Source of the DNA: Alicyclobacillus tolerans
Lineage (GTDB): Bacteria > Bacillota > Bacilli > Alicyclobacillales > Alicyclobacillaceae
DNA: 64,000 nt
Direction of reading: 5' to 3'
NCBI RefSeq assembly: GCF_900142255.1
Contig: NZ_FRAF01000005.1
Coordinates: forward strand, 62,001-126,000
Shown: positions 16,270-24,602 of the stretch, in pieces
Layout: each line of letters starts with the position of its first letter
How positions within the stretch are numbered: position 1 is the first letter of the stretch
Notes under the pieces: model-generated
Seen by the model: the letters and a program-made list of their open reading frames with translations, nothing else
Databases searched by the model: none
Told to the model about the DNA's origin: nothing
Program-made: the position numbers and the translations under genes

Positions 16270-16761
16270 GTGACAGCTGAGATTCTCAGTTCACTAATTG
16301 CCGTCGTTTTTGCTTTGACTGTCATTTTTGTGCGTGTTCGGGCAAGTCGAAAACCAACAAACGCGCGAAAAATTTTAATTCCGCCAGTAGCCATGAGTAC
16401 AGGATTTCTGATGTATATCGCGCCACAGACGCATGAACCATTTCTATACGCCGTCGCTGCTTTTCTGGTAGGTGTCATTTTTAGCTATCCGCTCATCTCC
16501 ACCTCGAAAATGTATCGGGCTGAAGATGGCCATATTTATCTCAAACGCTCACGCGGTTTTATAGCCATTCTGCTGATTCTGCTTGCTTTACGGATTATTC
16601 TGCACACTTATGTAGAACAGTATGTGACCATCCTGCAGACAGGTTCTCTATTCTTTGTTCTTGCTTTTGGAATGATTTTACCATGGCGAATTGTTATGTA
16701 TTTGAGGTATCGTCATCTTGCTGGACAACGAGTGGCTGCTGCTTCTGAGTCAGCATCATGA
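16270..16761 (+). CDS. ccdC: CcdC-family membrane protein
   Basis: Protein of 163 residues with four or five membrane spans, matching Bacillus CcdC (YneJ) along its length: RKILIPPVAMSTGFLMYI, IYLKRSRGF, LHTYVEQY and FFVLAFGMILPWR. In Bacillus the gene lies near ccdA and is associated with cytochrome c biogenesis, though its own role is unclear. The GTG at 16270 is chosen because AGGAGAGAGGTGA precedes it; the frame also opens at a TTG (16243). A TATAAT at 16172-16177 (weak -35) may be its -10 box. No ccdA or resA gene is adjacent here; the neighbour is a wall carboxypeptidase. Confidence 0.85.
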   Translation: MTAEILSSLIAVVFALTVIFVRVRASRKPTNARKILIPPVAMSTGFLMYIAPQTHEPFLYAVAAFLVGVIFSYPLISTSKMYRAEDGHIYLKRSRGFIAILLILLALRIILHTYVEQYVTILQTGSLFFVLAFGMILPWRIVMYLRYRHLAGQRVAAASESAS

Positions 16762-16900
16762 ATGGTCTTGAAAGCAAGATTATGTATAAAATGTTTTTCA
16801 GCCCTATCTAAGTTCTGGATGAGACATCAAACCTAAAAAGAGAGTAAACCTGACGGCTGGCTTTTCATACGAAGGCAGATCAGGTGGTGGGAGGTACAGT

Positions 16901-18097
16901 GTGCGAATTCGTTGGATAGTATTACTCATTGTCTTGTTGGTGATTGCACTACCTGTTGTACAGTTGCTTCGTCCCATACCTTCAATTACTGCTACACCCA
17001 TACTGGCATCAGATGCGCAGGTTCCTGGACAGGCTTCCATACGCTGGCCACAGCAAGGCGAAGCGGCACTGGAAGTTCTCGGGATCGGCGAAATGGGTCA
17101 TTTCGGTTCCAACACTCCACTGCCCATTGCCAGTGTGACCAAGCTTATGACAGCTTATCTGACTTTGAAAAAATATCCTCTCGGCGTGGGTGAAAGTGGT
17201 CCGGAATTAACCATGACACCTAAAGATGTGCAAGTTTATCAAGAAGATGTGGCTCAAGGCGAATCTGTGATGAAAGTGGTTGCGGGGGAAAAACTTTCCG
17301 AGCGCCAGCTTTTAGAAGGTTTGTTACTTCCTTCAGGTAACAATGTTGCTTACATTCTGGCTCACTGGGTCGCCGGCAGTCAGTCTGCTTTTGTCCAGCA
17401 GATGAACGCTGAAGCTAAAAAACTTGGCATGACTCATACGCATTACGTGGATGCGAGCGGTTTTAACCCGGGCAGTGCGAGTGATGCTCAGGACTTGTTA
17501 AAGCTGTTCAACAAAGTGATTCAAATTCGGGCTTTTCGAGATATTTCCGGCATGGCCCAGGCTACCGTGCCTGTTGCAGGAACGATATATAATGTAGATT
17601 ATAATTTAGGTCAAGGTGGTATTTTTGCTGGTAAAACTGGAAGTACGCCACAGGCGGGGGGGTGTTTCGTCTTTGCATCCAAAAAGATGGTAGATGGCAA
17701 AAAAGCGACCATTCTGGGTGTGGTCCTGGGGCAGGAAGGGTTACAACCTTTAATGAATGCCTTAAATGAAGGTGTATCTCTTTCTGAGCAGGCGCAAAAA
17801 ATGATTCGCGTGGTTCAAGTTTTACCTGCTCAAACACCTGTGGCTCAATTGTCTGTACCATGGATGTCGAATCCAATAACAGTGACAACCACTTCACCCA
17901 TTAGCATGGTTGGTTGGCCTGGAATGACTGTCCATCGCGTTGTACACTTAGATTCAATGAAGGCACATAGCATTGCTGCTGGGCAAACCATTGGTACTGT
18001 AACCGTGATTGCGGGAAATCAAAAGATCAGTGAAACATTAACAGCACCAACCAGTATTCCCGCACCATCGTATAGTTGGCGTTTAAAACATATTTAA
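16901..18097 (+). CDS. D-alanyl-D-alanine carboxypeptidase (S11, DacF/PBP5 type)
   Basis: Exported or membrane-anchored penicillin-binding protein of 398 residues, which trims the terminal D-Ala from peptidoglycan stem peptides. The three active-site motifs are present in order: SVTK (in PIASVTKLM), SGN (in LLPSGNNVAY) and KTGS. An N-terminal hydrophobic segment (about 5-25) serves as signal/anchor. The C-terminal part (about 290-398) is a PBP5_C-like beta domain. Start GTG 16901, preceded by GGTGGGAGGT. A strong terminator follows the gene. DacF acts in forespore cortex formation in Bacillus; vegetative DacA is equally possible, so I do not name the gene. Confidence 0.88.
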   Translation: MRIRWIVLLIVLLVIALPVVQLLRPIPSITATPILASDAQVPGQASIRWPQQGEAALEVLGIGEMGHFGSNTPLPIASVTKLMTAYLTLKKYPLGVGESGPELTMTPKDVQVYQEDVAQGESVMKVVAGEKLSERQLLEGLLLPSGNNVAYILAHWVAGSQSAFVQQMNAEAKKLGMTHTHYVDASGFNPGSASDAQDLLKLFNKVIQIRAFRDISGMAQATVPVAGTIYNVDYNLGQGGIFAGKTGSTPQAGGCFVFASKKMVDGKKATILGVVLGQEGLQPLMNALNEGVSLSEQAQKMIRVVQVLPAQTPVAQLSVPWMSNPITVTTTSPISMVGWPGMTVHRVVHLDSMKAHSIAAGQTIGTVTVIAGNQKISETLTAPTSIPAPSYSWRLKHI

Positions 18098-18121
18098 GGT
18101 AAGAAAACACAAAAGAGTTGG

Positions 18122-18167
18122 GGGCACGGGTAAAGAAGTCTATGTGATGGCTTCCCGTGCCCTTTTC
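18122..18167 (+). terminator. Intrinsic terminator after carboxypeptidase gene
   Basis: GGGCACGGG (18122-18130) and CCCGTGCCC (18154-18162) form a perfect GC-rich stem, extended inward by GAAG/CTTC, followed by TTTT. Confidence 0.85.
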
Positions 18168-18237
18168 CTCATCTTCTGTTAGACTGTCAGAAAGTATCAT
18201 TATCGATGAATAAGGCTCCGGCCAAGGAGGGAACCTT

Positions 18238-20901
18238 TTGCGATCGAAGCGACCTACAGCACCTGCTGGAAAAAATACGACCAAAGCAGTAAAAGGCGGA
18301 TTTTCCATTGGAAAGTTAATTTTGACGCTGATTATTGTTCTTTTGGTAGTGGTTATCCTATTTACTGTAGGATTCTTTCTGTTGGTGCAGTTTACACCTT
18401 TTAATGCAGCTAAAATGAATGATTTTAATTCGCCAACCGTTGTCTATGATGGTAATGGACAAAAATATATAACGATTGGCAATGGTTCATCCTCGATTCC
18501 CTATCAGGATATTCCAAAGGATTTACAGAACGCTTTAGTGGCTACAGAAGACCATACCTTCTGGAGTTCGCCATCGAGTATCGATTTCCGTTCTATTTTA
18601 CGTGCAGCTTATGTCGATCTGCTTGCTGGCGGAGCCGATCAAGGTGCTAGTACCATTCAGGAACAATTGGCGAAGATGGTCTACTTAACCGACAACAAGT
18701 CGATTTCTTACAAGGTTAAACAAGTGGTCTTGGGTGTTCAATTATCTCGTCATTACACCAAACAAGAGATTTTAACCATGTATCTGAATCGAGTTTTTTT
18801 GGGATCTAATGCTACAGGTGTCGAACAGGCGGCCAAATTGTATTTTGGCGTAGACTTGCGCAAAGATCCTCACTTGACGCTAGATCAGGCTGCGCTTTTA
18901 GCTGGCTTGCCTCAAGCGCCTTCTGCATACGATCCGTTGCTGCATCCGCATGCAGCCATAGCGCGGCGCAATATTGTCTTGCAAAATATGGCTAACTACG
19001 GCTATATCTCGCAGGCCAAAGCAGATTGGGCTATGAAGCAACCTTTGGGTGTTTCTGCACATTCTATGGGTGAAAGTGGTTGGAGCCAACATCCACTTTT
19101 CACGAATTTTCTCTTTGATTGGGCTCAGCGTCATGGCATCTCGCCAGAAGAACTTTCACAGGGCGGCTTGAAAATTTATACGACGATTGACCCCAATGTT
19201 CAGGCGGCTTTGCATCAAGTATTCTTTACGAATAAATATGACAATGATTGGCCAGGCCCCACAACCGGTACAGTAGTTGAAGGCGGCGCCATCTTCCTTG
19301 ATCCAAAAACGGGTGCAATCTTAGGCGCAGCAGGCAGCCGTAAACAAGATTACACAAGACTAGGCATTGATCGTGTCTATTCGCTTAGTTCACCGGGATC
19401 GTCCATCAAACCGATTATGGATTACGGCCCTGCTATCGAAAGTGGCAAATGGAACTATTTGTCCGTTTTGGACGATACTCCACATGATTTTGGCGGTGGG
19501 TATACGCCGGAAAACTGGAATCCCAATGCGCCACCGAAAATTACCTTGCAATACGGTATCCAGTGGTCCCAGAATGTTGCTTCTGTCTGGTTGCTGCAGC
19601 AAATCGGCATTCAAAACGGTGTGAGCTTTGCGGAAAATGATGGTATACCTGTCAGCCAACAGGCGTCTCATCAGTTGGGTATTGCTATTGGTGGGAATCT
19701 CGATGTCAGTCCGATCATGATGGCGCAGGCGTATGAGCCGTTTGATGACAATGGTGTTCAAATGGAAGCGCATCTTATCAATAAAATTGTCAACGCATCC
19801 GGTCAGGTCATTTATCGCGATCCGGTTCAAGCCAAGCAGGTCATGACACCTCATACGGCTCACGTATTAACCCGTTTGATGCAAGATGTTGTCGATTTTG
19901 GAACGGGTCAGTTAGCGCAAATTCAGGGATGGGGTGTGGCTGGTAAAACAGGGACAGTCCAGTATTCTCCTGGATTGGTAGGCAATCATCCAAATTGGGT
20001 AAGAACGGGCTGGTTTGACGGTTACACGCCGAATATTGTGGGTTCCATTTACATCGGCTATGACGTGACAACCCCAGAACATCATATGTCTTGGGTGACG
20101 CTCGACCCATCAGGCAATGCCGCTGAACTTTGGCGAGACGTGATGGTTAACGCGCTTGCTGGTCAGACGCCGCAACAATTTCCGGAAGGTCCCTATCCTT
20201 ATGCAACAGGTCTGCCGAATGCAGCTATGAACACTTCACAGCCTATTTCTGGTTTACAGGCTAGTTACAACGCCAGCCAAAATCAGGTTATTCTCAACTG
20301 GAAGGCGAATGGCCAAAACAATGGTTGGGTCTATCAAATTTCGCGCGCAGAAGACAGTTCATCCAATGCAAGCAACAGCAATAACAGCGCAAGCAATACA
20401 ACAAACAACAGTTCTTCTGCAAACAGCAGTAATTCAAGTTCAAGCAGCTTGACTTTCATTGGTCAAACGCAAAATACCACGTTTGTCGATCCCGGTGTTG
20501 TGCAGGGGAACACGTACACGTATCAAGTTCAGGCGTATGATCCTTCTACGCAGCAGACAGTGGGCTCTCCCTTGACAGTAACCATTAATGTGCCGTCTGC
20601 CACTTTGCCCAATCAAGGCAACGGTCCAGGTAACAACAATCCCGGCAACCCACCTGGACAGGGACCAAATGGACCGGGAAGTGGTCAGGGAAACGGCACA
20701 GGCCCGGGAAACACCACGGGAAATAATACGAATGGTGGCAACCCGGGCAACACCACTGGAAATTCTTCGAGTACTGGGAATACGGGTTCTCCACCTTCAC
20801 CGCCAGCGCCTGGAGGACAGGGGAATTCAGTGCCTGTAGGAAACTCGGTGCTACCGACATCGGCACCTGCACCCAGTAAACCAAAATCGAGCAAACATTA
20901 A
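18238..20901 (+). CDS. Class A penicillin-binding protein (PBP1A-like) with FnIII and Asn/Gly-rich tail
   Basis: Bifunctional peptidoglycan synthase, 887 residues. A short basic cytoplasmic start precedes a membrane anchor (about 20-48). The glycosyltransferase-51 domain (about 85-250) has ATEDHTFW and GASTIQEQLAKM. The transpeptidase domain has SSIK (in SPGSSIKPIM), SQN and KTGT. A fibronectin-III-like domain (about 665-780) is interrupted by a Ser/Asn-rich insertion of about 40 residues, and a Pro/Gly/Asn-rich tail of about 100 residues ends in basic residues. TTG at 18238 is chosen because AAGGAGGG lies just upstream. Single gene between two terminators. The disordered, low-complexity insertions outside the membrane are the unusual part. 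Confidence 0.93.
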   Translation: MRSKRPTAPAGKNTTKAVKGGFSIGKLILTLIIVLLVVVILFTVGFFLLVQFTPFNAAKMNDFNSPTVVYDGNGQKYITIGNGSSSIPYQDIPKDLQNALVATEDHTFWSSPSSIDFRSILRAAYVDLLAGGADQGASTIQEQLAKMVYLTDNKSISYKVKQVVLGVQLSRHYTKQEILTMYLNRVFLGSNATGVEQAAKLYFGVDLRKDPHLTLDQAALLAGLPQAPSAYDPLLHPHAAIARRNIVLQNMANYGYISQAKADWAMKQPLGVSAHSMGESGWSQHPLFTNFLFDWAQRHGISPEELSQGGLKIYTTIDPNVQAALHQVFFTNKYDNDWPGPTTGTVVEGGAIFLDPKTGAILGAAGSRKQDYTRLGIDRVYSLSSPGSSIKPIMDYGPAIESGKWNYLSVLDDTPHDFGGGYTPENWNPNAPPKITLQYGIQWSQNVASVWLLQQIGIQNGVSFAENDGIPVSQQASHQLGIAIGGNLDVSPIMMAQAYEPFDDNGVQMEAHLINKIVNASGQVIYRDPVQAKQVMTPHTAHVLTRLMQDVVDFGTGQLAQIQGWGVAGKTGTVQYSPGLVGNHPNWVRTGWFDGYTPNIVGSIYIGYDVTTPEHHMSWVTLDPSGNAAELWRDVMVNALAGQTPQQFPEGPYPYATGLPNAAMNTSQPISGLQASYNASQNQVILNWKANGQNNGWVYQISRAEDSSSNASNSNNSASNTTNNSSSANSSNSSSSSLTFIGQTQNTTFVDPGVVQGNTYTYQVQAYDPSTQQTVGSPLTVTINVPSATLPNQGNGPGNNNPGNPPGQGPNGPGSGQGNGTGPGNTTGNNTNGGNPGNTTGNSSSTGNTGSPPSPPAPGGQGNSVPVGNSVLPTSAPAPSKPKSSKH

Positions 20902-20930
20902 TGAAATTTCTAGAATAGAGATTTTCCACA

Positions 20931-20966
20931 CCTCACCCTTCTTTAACTCAGGGGGTGAGGTTTTTT
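20931..20966 (+). terminator. Intrinsic terminator after PBP gene
   Basis: CCTCACCC (20931-20938) pairs with GGGTGAGG (20953-20960) around a 14-base loop and is followed by TTTTTT. Confidence 0.88.
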
Positions 20967-21048
20967 GAGTTGTCTGTAATTGTTATTGTGAGCTAAAGAA
21001 ATATGGGCAATTTAATGAAATCAAAAAAAATCCGTAAAGAAATCGCTT

Positions 21049-21084
21049 CCTTACGTTGACGTAAGGTTACATTTTCGTTAGTAT
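21049..21084 (+). promoter_or_regulatory. Promoter with overlapping palindrome, MerR-gene control site
   Basis: A near-perfect palindrome CCTTACGT-TG-ACGTAAGG (21049-21066) overlaps the -35 element TTGACG (21056-21061). A 17-base spacer leads to TAGTAT (21079-21084). The palindrome is the probable operator for the MerR-family regulator encoded next. The normal spacer and the overlap with the -35 box rather than the spacer suggest autorepression rather than classical MerR spacer activation. Confidence 0.6.
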
Positions 21085-21138
21085 CTTTTTGTGAGGCGAA
21101 ATATCAGAGTGTCTAAAATCAACAACGAGGTGGGGAGA

Positions 21139-21606
21139 GTGGAACAAGCGGAGGCGGAACTGTCTGTAGAAGCCGTCTGCCAGCGGCTTGGGCTGACGGC
21201 GAGAACACTGCATTATTACGAAGAAATTGGCCTGATTTCGCCAAAATCTCGAACAAGCGGTGGACACCGCCTATACGATGAAAAGGTCGTGGGCAAGCTT
21301 GAGCAAATTGTCCGCTTAAAAAATCATCTGGGATACTCTCTCAATGAGATTCGTCATATGCTGGATGTGGAGTCTAGGCTTGACCAGATTCGTCTCAATG
21401 CGGACAATGCGTGTCTCAGTGAAGAGATTCGCCGTTCTGAGCTTGAGGAAGCGGCTGATATGCTGCGCAGCACACTTTCTCAAATTCAGTTAAAAATGCA
21501 AAATCTGCAAAATATGAAAAATCGTTACGAAGAAAAACTTCGCATGACAGAAAAAGCTTTAGAGACAAAAAAATATACATTTATTTCACAGAAGGGGAGT
21601 GAGTAG
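21139..21606 (+). CDS. MerR-family transcriptional regulator
   Basis: Protein of 155 residues. The N-terminal winged helix reads VCQRLGLTARTLHYYEEIGL, with SGGHRLYDE completing the wing. A long C-terminal coiled coil follows (about 90-145), without the Cys pattern of metal sensors, so a drug or stress ligand is more likely. The GTG at 21139 is preferred because AGGTGG lies 5 bases upstream; the frame is open from 21091 without a ribosome site. It is the first gene of an operon with an MFS drug-type pump whose start nearly overlaps its stop, the usual regulator-pump arrangement. Confidence 0.88.
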   Translation: MEQAEAELSVEAVCQRLGLTARTLHYYEEIGLISPKSRTSGGHRLYDEKVVGKLEQIVRLKNHLGYSLNEIRHMLDVESRLDQIRLNADNACLSEEIRRSELEEAADMLRSTLSQIQLKMQNLQNMKNRYEEKLRMTEKALETKKYTFISQKGSE

Positions 21607-21610
21607 GCGC

Positions 21611-23524
21611 ATGTCTACATCAGTTGCAGCCGTCAATGCATCAGGGCGTGGCTCATCTTATAAATGGGTAGCATTATCTAACACGACGCTCGGTGTTTTG
21701 ATGGCCTCTATTAACCAGACCATTCTTATTATTGCTTTACCTGCCATTTTTAAAGGTATTCAAGTCGATCCGCTGGCGGGCAATCAGACTTCGCTTTTAC
21801 TCTGGGTTTTACTTGGTTTCAATGTGGCTACTACTGTTTTTCTTGTTACTTTTGGACGACTGTCGGACATGTTTGGGCGAGTTCGGCTTTATAATCTTGG
21901 GTTTTTCATCTTTACCATTGGCTCAATTCTATGTTCAATCACCTGGAGCAAAGGTGTGGCCGGTGAGGTTGAATTAATCATCTTCCGCTTGGTGCAGGGT
22001 GTCGGCGGCGCATTGCTGTTTGCAAACAGTTCTGCGATTTTAACAGATGCTTTTCCAATGGAACAACGCGGTTTTGCTTTAGGATTAAACCAGATTGCTG
22101 CAGTGGGTGGCAGCGTTATTGGTCTGGTTGTTGGTGGTTTGTTGGCTGATGCTGGAGATTGGCGCTGGATTTTCTTAGTCAATGTTCCGGTGGGTATTTT
22201 TGGAACCATATGGGCGTATCTGGCTTTGAAAGAGATTGGCGTCAAGGTAAAAGCTTCGCTTGATTTGCTCGGGAATTTGTTTTTGGGATTGGGAATTCTT
22301 GGTATTATGCTGGGTTTGACATATGGTATCATGCCTTATGGCACAAGCTCCATGGGTTGGGGAAATCCGTGGGTCGTCACAGCTTTGGCTGGCGGCGTAG
22401 TCTGTTTGATTGTGTTTGTCTTTGTAGAGATGAACGTGGAGCATCCGCTTTTCCAGTTGCATTTATTTGCGCACCGTTCGTTCACATTAGGCAATATTGC
22501 CTCACTATTTGCTGCCTTGGCTCGCGGTGGTTTGTCATTTATGTTAATCATTTGGCTGCAAGGTATCTGGTTGCCGCTCCATAACGTTTCGTTCTCTCAT
22601 ACACCATTACAGGCAGGCATTGACACGCTGCCGCAGATGGTCGGATTCTTGGTAGCAGGACCTATTAGCGGGTATTTGTCAGACAAAGCAGGCGCGAAAT
22701 GGTACACGTTTGCTGGCATGATTATTACAGCTGGTGGTTTTGCACTTATCAATACTTTACCGTTCAATTTTCATTATTGGACGTTCGCAACGTATCTTTT
22801 CATCATTGGTATAGGTATGGGTGTCTTCTCTTCGCCAAACTCAGCCATTATCATGAATTCTGTGCCACCGCGTTATCGAGGGGTTGCCTCGGGAATGCGA
22901 GCCACTTTCATGAATGCTGGACAGTTAATGAGTATGGGTCTCTTCTTCAGTATTGTGATTAGTGGATTGGCCAGTCGTTTGCCGCAAGCGTATTTGAATG
23001 GGTTGAGCCAACATGGCGTACCACTTCCGTATGCAGAAATGGTCTCCAAACTTCCGCCTACAGCGTCTCTCTTTGCTGCGCTTCTTGGCTATAATCCAAT
23101 GGCTCATTTGTTGCCAGCGCAGATTTTGAACAATCTGTCCGCGGCGAATCGTTCTACATTGCTCGGTATGCATTTCTTCCCAAACATGATTGGGCCAGCA
23201 TTCCATCATGGGTTGGCTTTAGCGTTCTGGATTTCAGGCGGTCTTGCTCTTCTGGCAGCTATTGCCACTGTTTTTTGTAAAACCAATCGTGTGGCTGCGG
23301 TTGCCGAGCAAATGCAGTCAAAAGCGGATTTGCCGAAATCCACAGGTTTGCTTAGTTCAGTAGAAATTGCTCGTATGGAAAGATTGGGTCTGATTGCTTT
23401 GCATCAAGCACGCACAGGACTTTTACCGGATGCTCCGGAGGAAGAAAAGGAAAAAGCGCGCCGCGCGATTCAATTATTGCAGCAAGTTTTGGAACATAAA
23501 CAGAATGTCAGTCTAAGCAGCTAG
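21611..23524 (+). CDS. MFS multidrug transporter, DHA2 (14-span) EmrB/QacA type
   Basis: Membrane exporter of about 637 residues. The start of span 1 reads LGVLMASINQTILIIALP, the DHA2 signature region, and motif A is recognisable in FGRLSDMFGRVRLYNLG. The family exports drugs or toxic metabolites by proton antiport. There is a large loop between the last spans and an extra hydrophilic C-terminal tail of about 80 residues (ERLGLIALHQARTGLL, then EEEKEKARRAIQLLQ, helical). ATG 21611 follows AAGGGGAG at 21592-21599; GTG 21599 is in frame but too close to that site. The MerR gene directly upstream should control it. Confidence 0.9.
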   Translation: MSTSVAAVNASGRGSSYKWVALSNTTLGVLMASINQTILIIALPAIFKGIQVDPLAGNQTSLLLWVLLGFNVATTVFLVTFGRLSDMFGRVRLYNLGFFIFTIGSILCSITWSKGVAGEVELIIFRLVQGVGGALLFANSSAILTDAFPMEQRGFALGLNQIAAVGGSVIGLVVGGLLADAGDWRWIFLVNVPVGIFGTIWAYLALKEIGVKVKASLDLLGNLFLGLGILGIMLGLTYGIMPYGTSSMGWGNPWVVTALAGGVVCLIVFVFVEMNVEHPLFQLHLFAHRSFTLGNIASLFAALARGGLSFMLIIWLQGIWLPLHNVSFSHTPLQAGIDTLPQMVGFLVAGPISGYLSDKAGAKWYTFAGMIITAGGFALINTLPFNFHYWTFATYLFIIGIGMGVFSSPNSAIIMNSVPPRYRGVASGMRATFMNAGQLMSMGLFFSIVISGLASRLPQAYLNGLSQHGVPLPYAEMVSKLPPTASLFAALLGYNPMAHLLPAQILNNLSAANRSTLLGMHFFPNMIGPAFHHGLALAFWISGGLALLAAIATVFCKTNRVAAVAEQMQSKADLPKSTGLLSSVEIARMERLGLIALHQARTGLLPDAPEEEKEKARRAIQLLQQVLEHKQNVSLSS

Positions 23525-23570
23525 CTGATGGGTTCATCGTGATCGGGCAGAAAGAAAGGGGATGGAAGCT

Positions 23571-24407
23571 ATGGATATCCAACGTTTGGCGGAAAATGTA
23601 TTGGAAGATTTGGAGCACAGCAAGACTTCAGGTCATCATCATAAAACGGAAAAAAGTTCGCTGGATGTGGCTATGGAGCGTGTATTAAAGCAAATGATTG
23701 AGCCGCAGGCAGCAGAACCAACCAAGAAGCCGGAGGAACAGTCGCTGGCCTCGCAGGCGGCGACCGTACTTCGCCAACTGGCGCAGACACATGAGATAGC
23801 GCCCATTCAAACAGAGGTAGCAGCCACCAGTAACGTGGATACGGATGACGTGCAACATTTTTTATCGCTGCTTCTCGAAGACGTAGAGCGAATGACTGAA
23901 GAACACCGAACAGAGCCGTTAGCTCATCAGCCGTTTGTCTCATCTTCATTGAACGAGACTCCTGTTGCTTCTGCTAGTAACGTTTCCAGTGGGGTCAAGC
24001 GTGTACCTGTAAATAGACATCCATTCCGTCTGGTCTCACAAGGATTGCAAAGTGGAAAATTGGATGATTGGATTCAACGCTTTTACAAGTTGCATGAAGA
24101 AACTCGCGTACTCGGATGGATGGCCTATCAAAATGGACACAGTATTGCTTCGGACAGAGATTATGATGAAGAAATTGAGATTGTCCTGTTGCAATATCTG
24201 CAGACACTCCAGAATTTGCAACAACAAATTGAGGGCATGAATTTGGATAAATCATCTATTCATAGTGTACAGGGTCAAATCAACTTCTATTGGATGGAAG
24301 ATAATATGGTCCTGATTGTATTTACAGATTCAGATCATCATGAGCGGGATTGGTTGCAGGATTTACTTTCTGCGCCGGTTGCTGCTACTGTAGCGCACGG
24401 ACAATAA
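23571..24407 (+). CDS. Hypothetical protein, third gene of the MerR-MFS operon
   Basis: Soluble protein of 278 residues with no family I recognise. The first 150 residues are charged, Glu/Gln/Ala/Thr-rich and probably disordered or helical, with His clusters (SGHHHK). The last 120 residues look folded, with predicted helix-strand content: KLDDWIQRFYKLHEETRVLG, IVLLQYLQTLQNLQQQIEG, then strands INFYWMEDN and MVLIVFTDSD. ATG 23571 has AAAGGGG 9 bases upstream. It lies 46 bases after the MFS gene and ahead of a strong terminator, so it should be co-transcribed with the pump; a role in sensing or in pump function is only a guess. Confidence 0.65.
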   Translation: MDIQRLAENVLEDLEHSKTSGHHHKTEKSSLDVAMERVLKQMIEPQAAEPTKKPEEQSLASQAATVLRQLAQTHEIAPIQTEVAATSNVDTDDVQHFLSLLLEDVERMTEEHRTEPLAHQPFVSSSLNETPVASASNVSSGVKRVPVNRHPFRLVSQGLQSGKLDDWIQRFYKLHEETRVLGWMAYQNGHSIASDRDYDEEIEIVLLQYLQTLQNLQQQIEGMNLDKSSIHSVQGQINFYWMEDNMVLIVFTDSDHHERDWLQDLLSAPVAATVAHGQ

Positions 24408-24444
24408 CTGTTTCAAGCCATTGAGAAATCGAGCAGATACGGAT

Positions 24445-24485
24445 AGCCTGGCAGGGATGATTGAATCCTTGCCAGGCTTTTTTTT
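24445..24485 (+). terminator. Intrinsic terminator ending MerR-MFS operon
   Basis: AGCCTGGCA...TGCCAGGCT with an inner GGAT/ATCC pair, followed by a run of eight T. Confidence 0.9.
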
Positions 24486-24602
24486 AACTATTTCTTCTTT
24501 TCAATGATTTGGTATATGATGAAAGACAGACAAGCAGACATTGTGTCAGTCACTGAAGTATTCTTTACGAATTTGGATTTGAAAGTGGGTCAAAGGAGCG
24601 CG

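Noticed and set aside
20385-20900. Long open frames opposite and in other frames to the PBP tail
   Set aside because: They arise from low-complexity Asn/Gly/Pro codons; none has a ribosome site or recognisable sequence.
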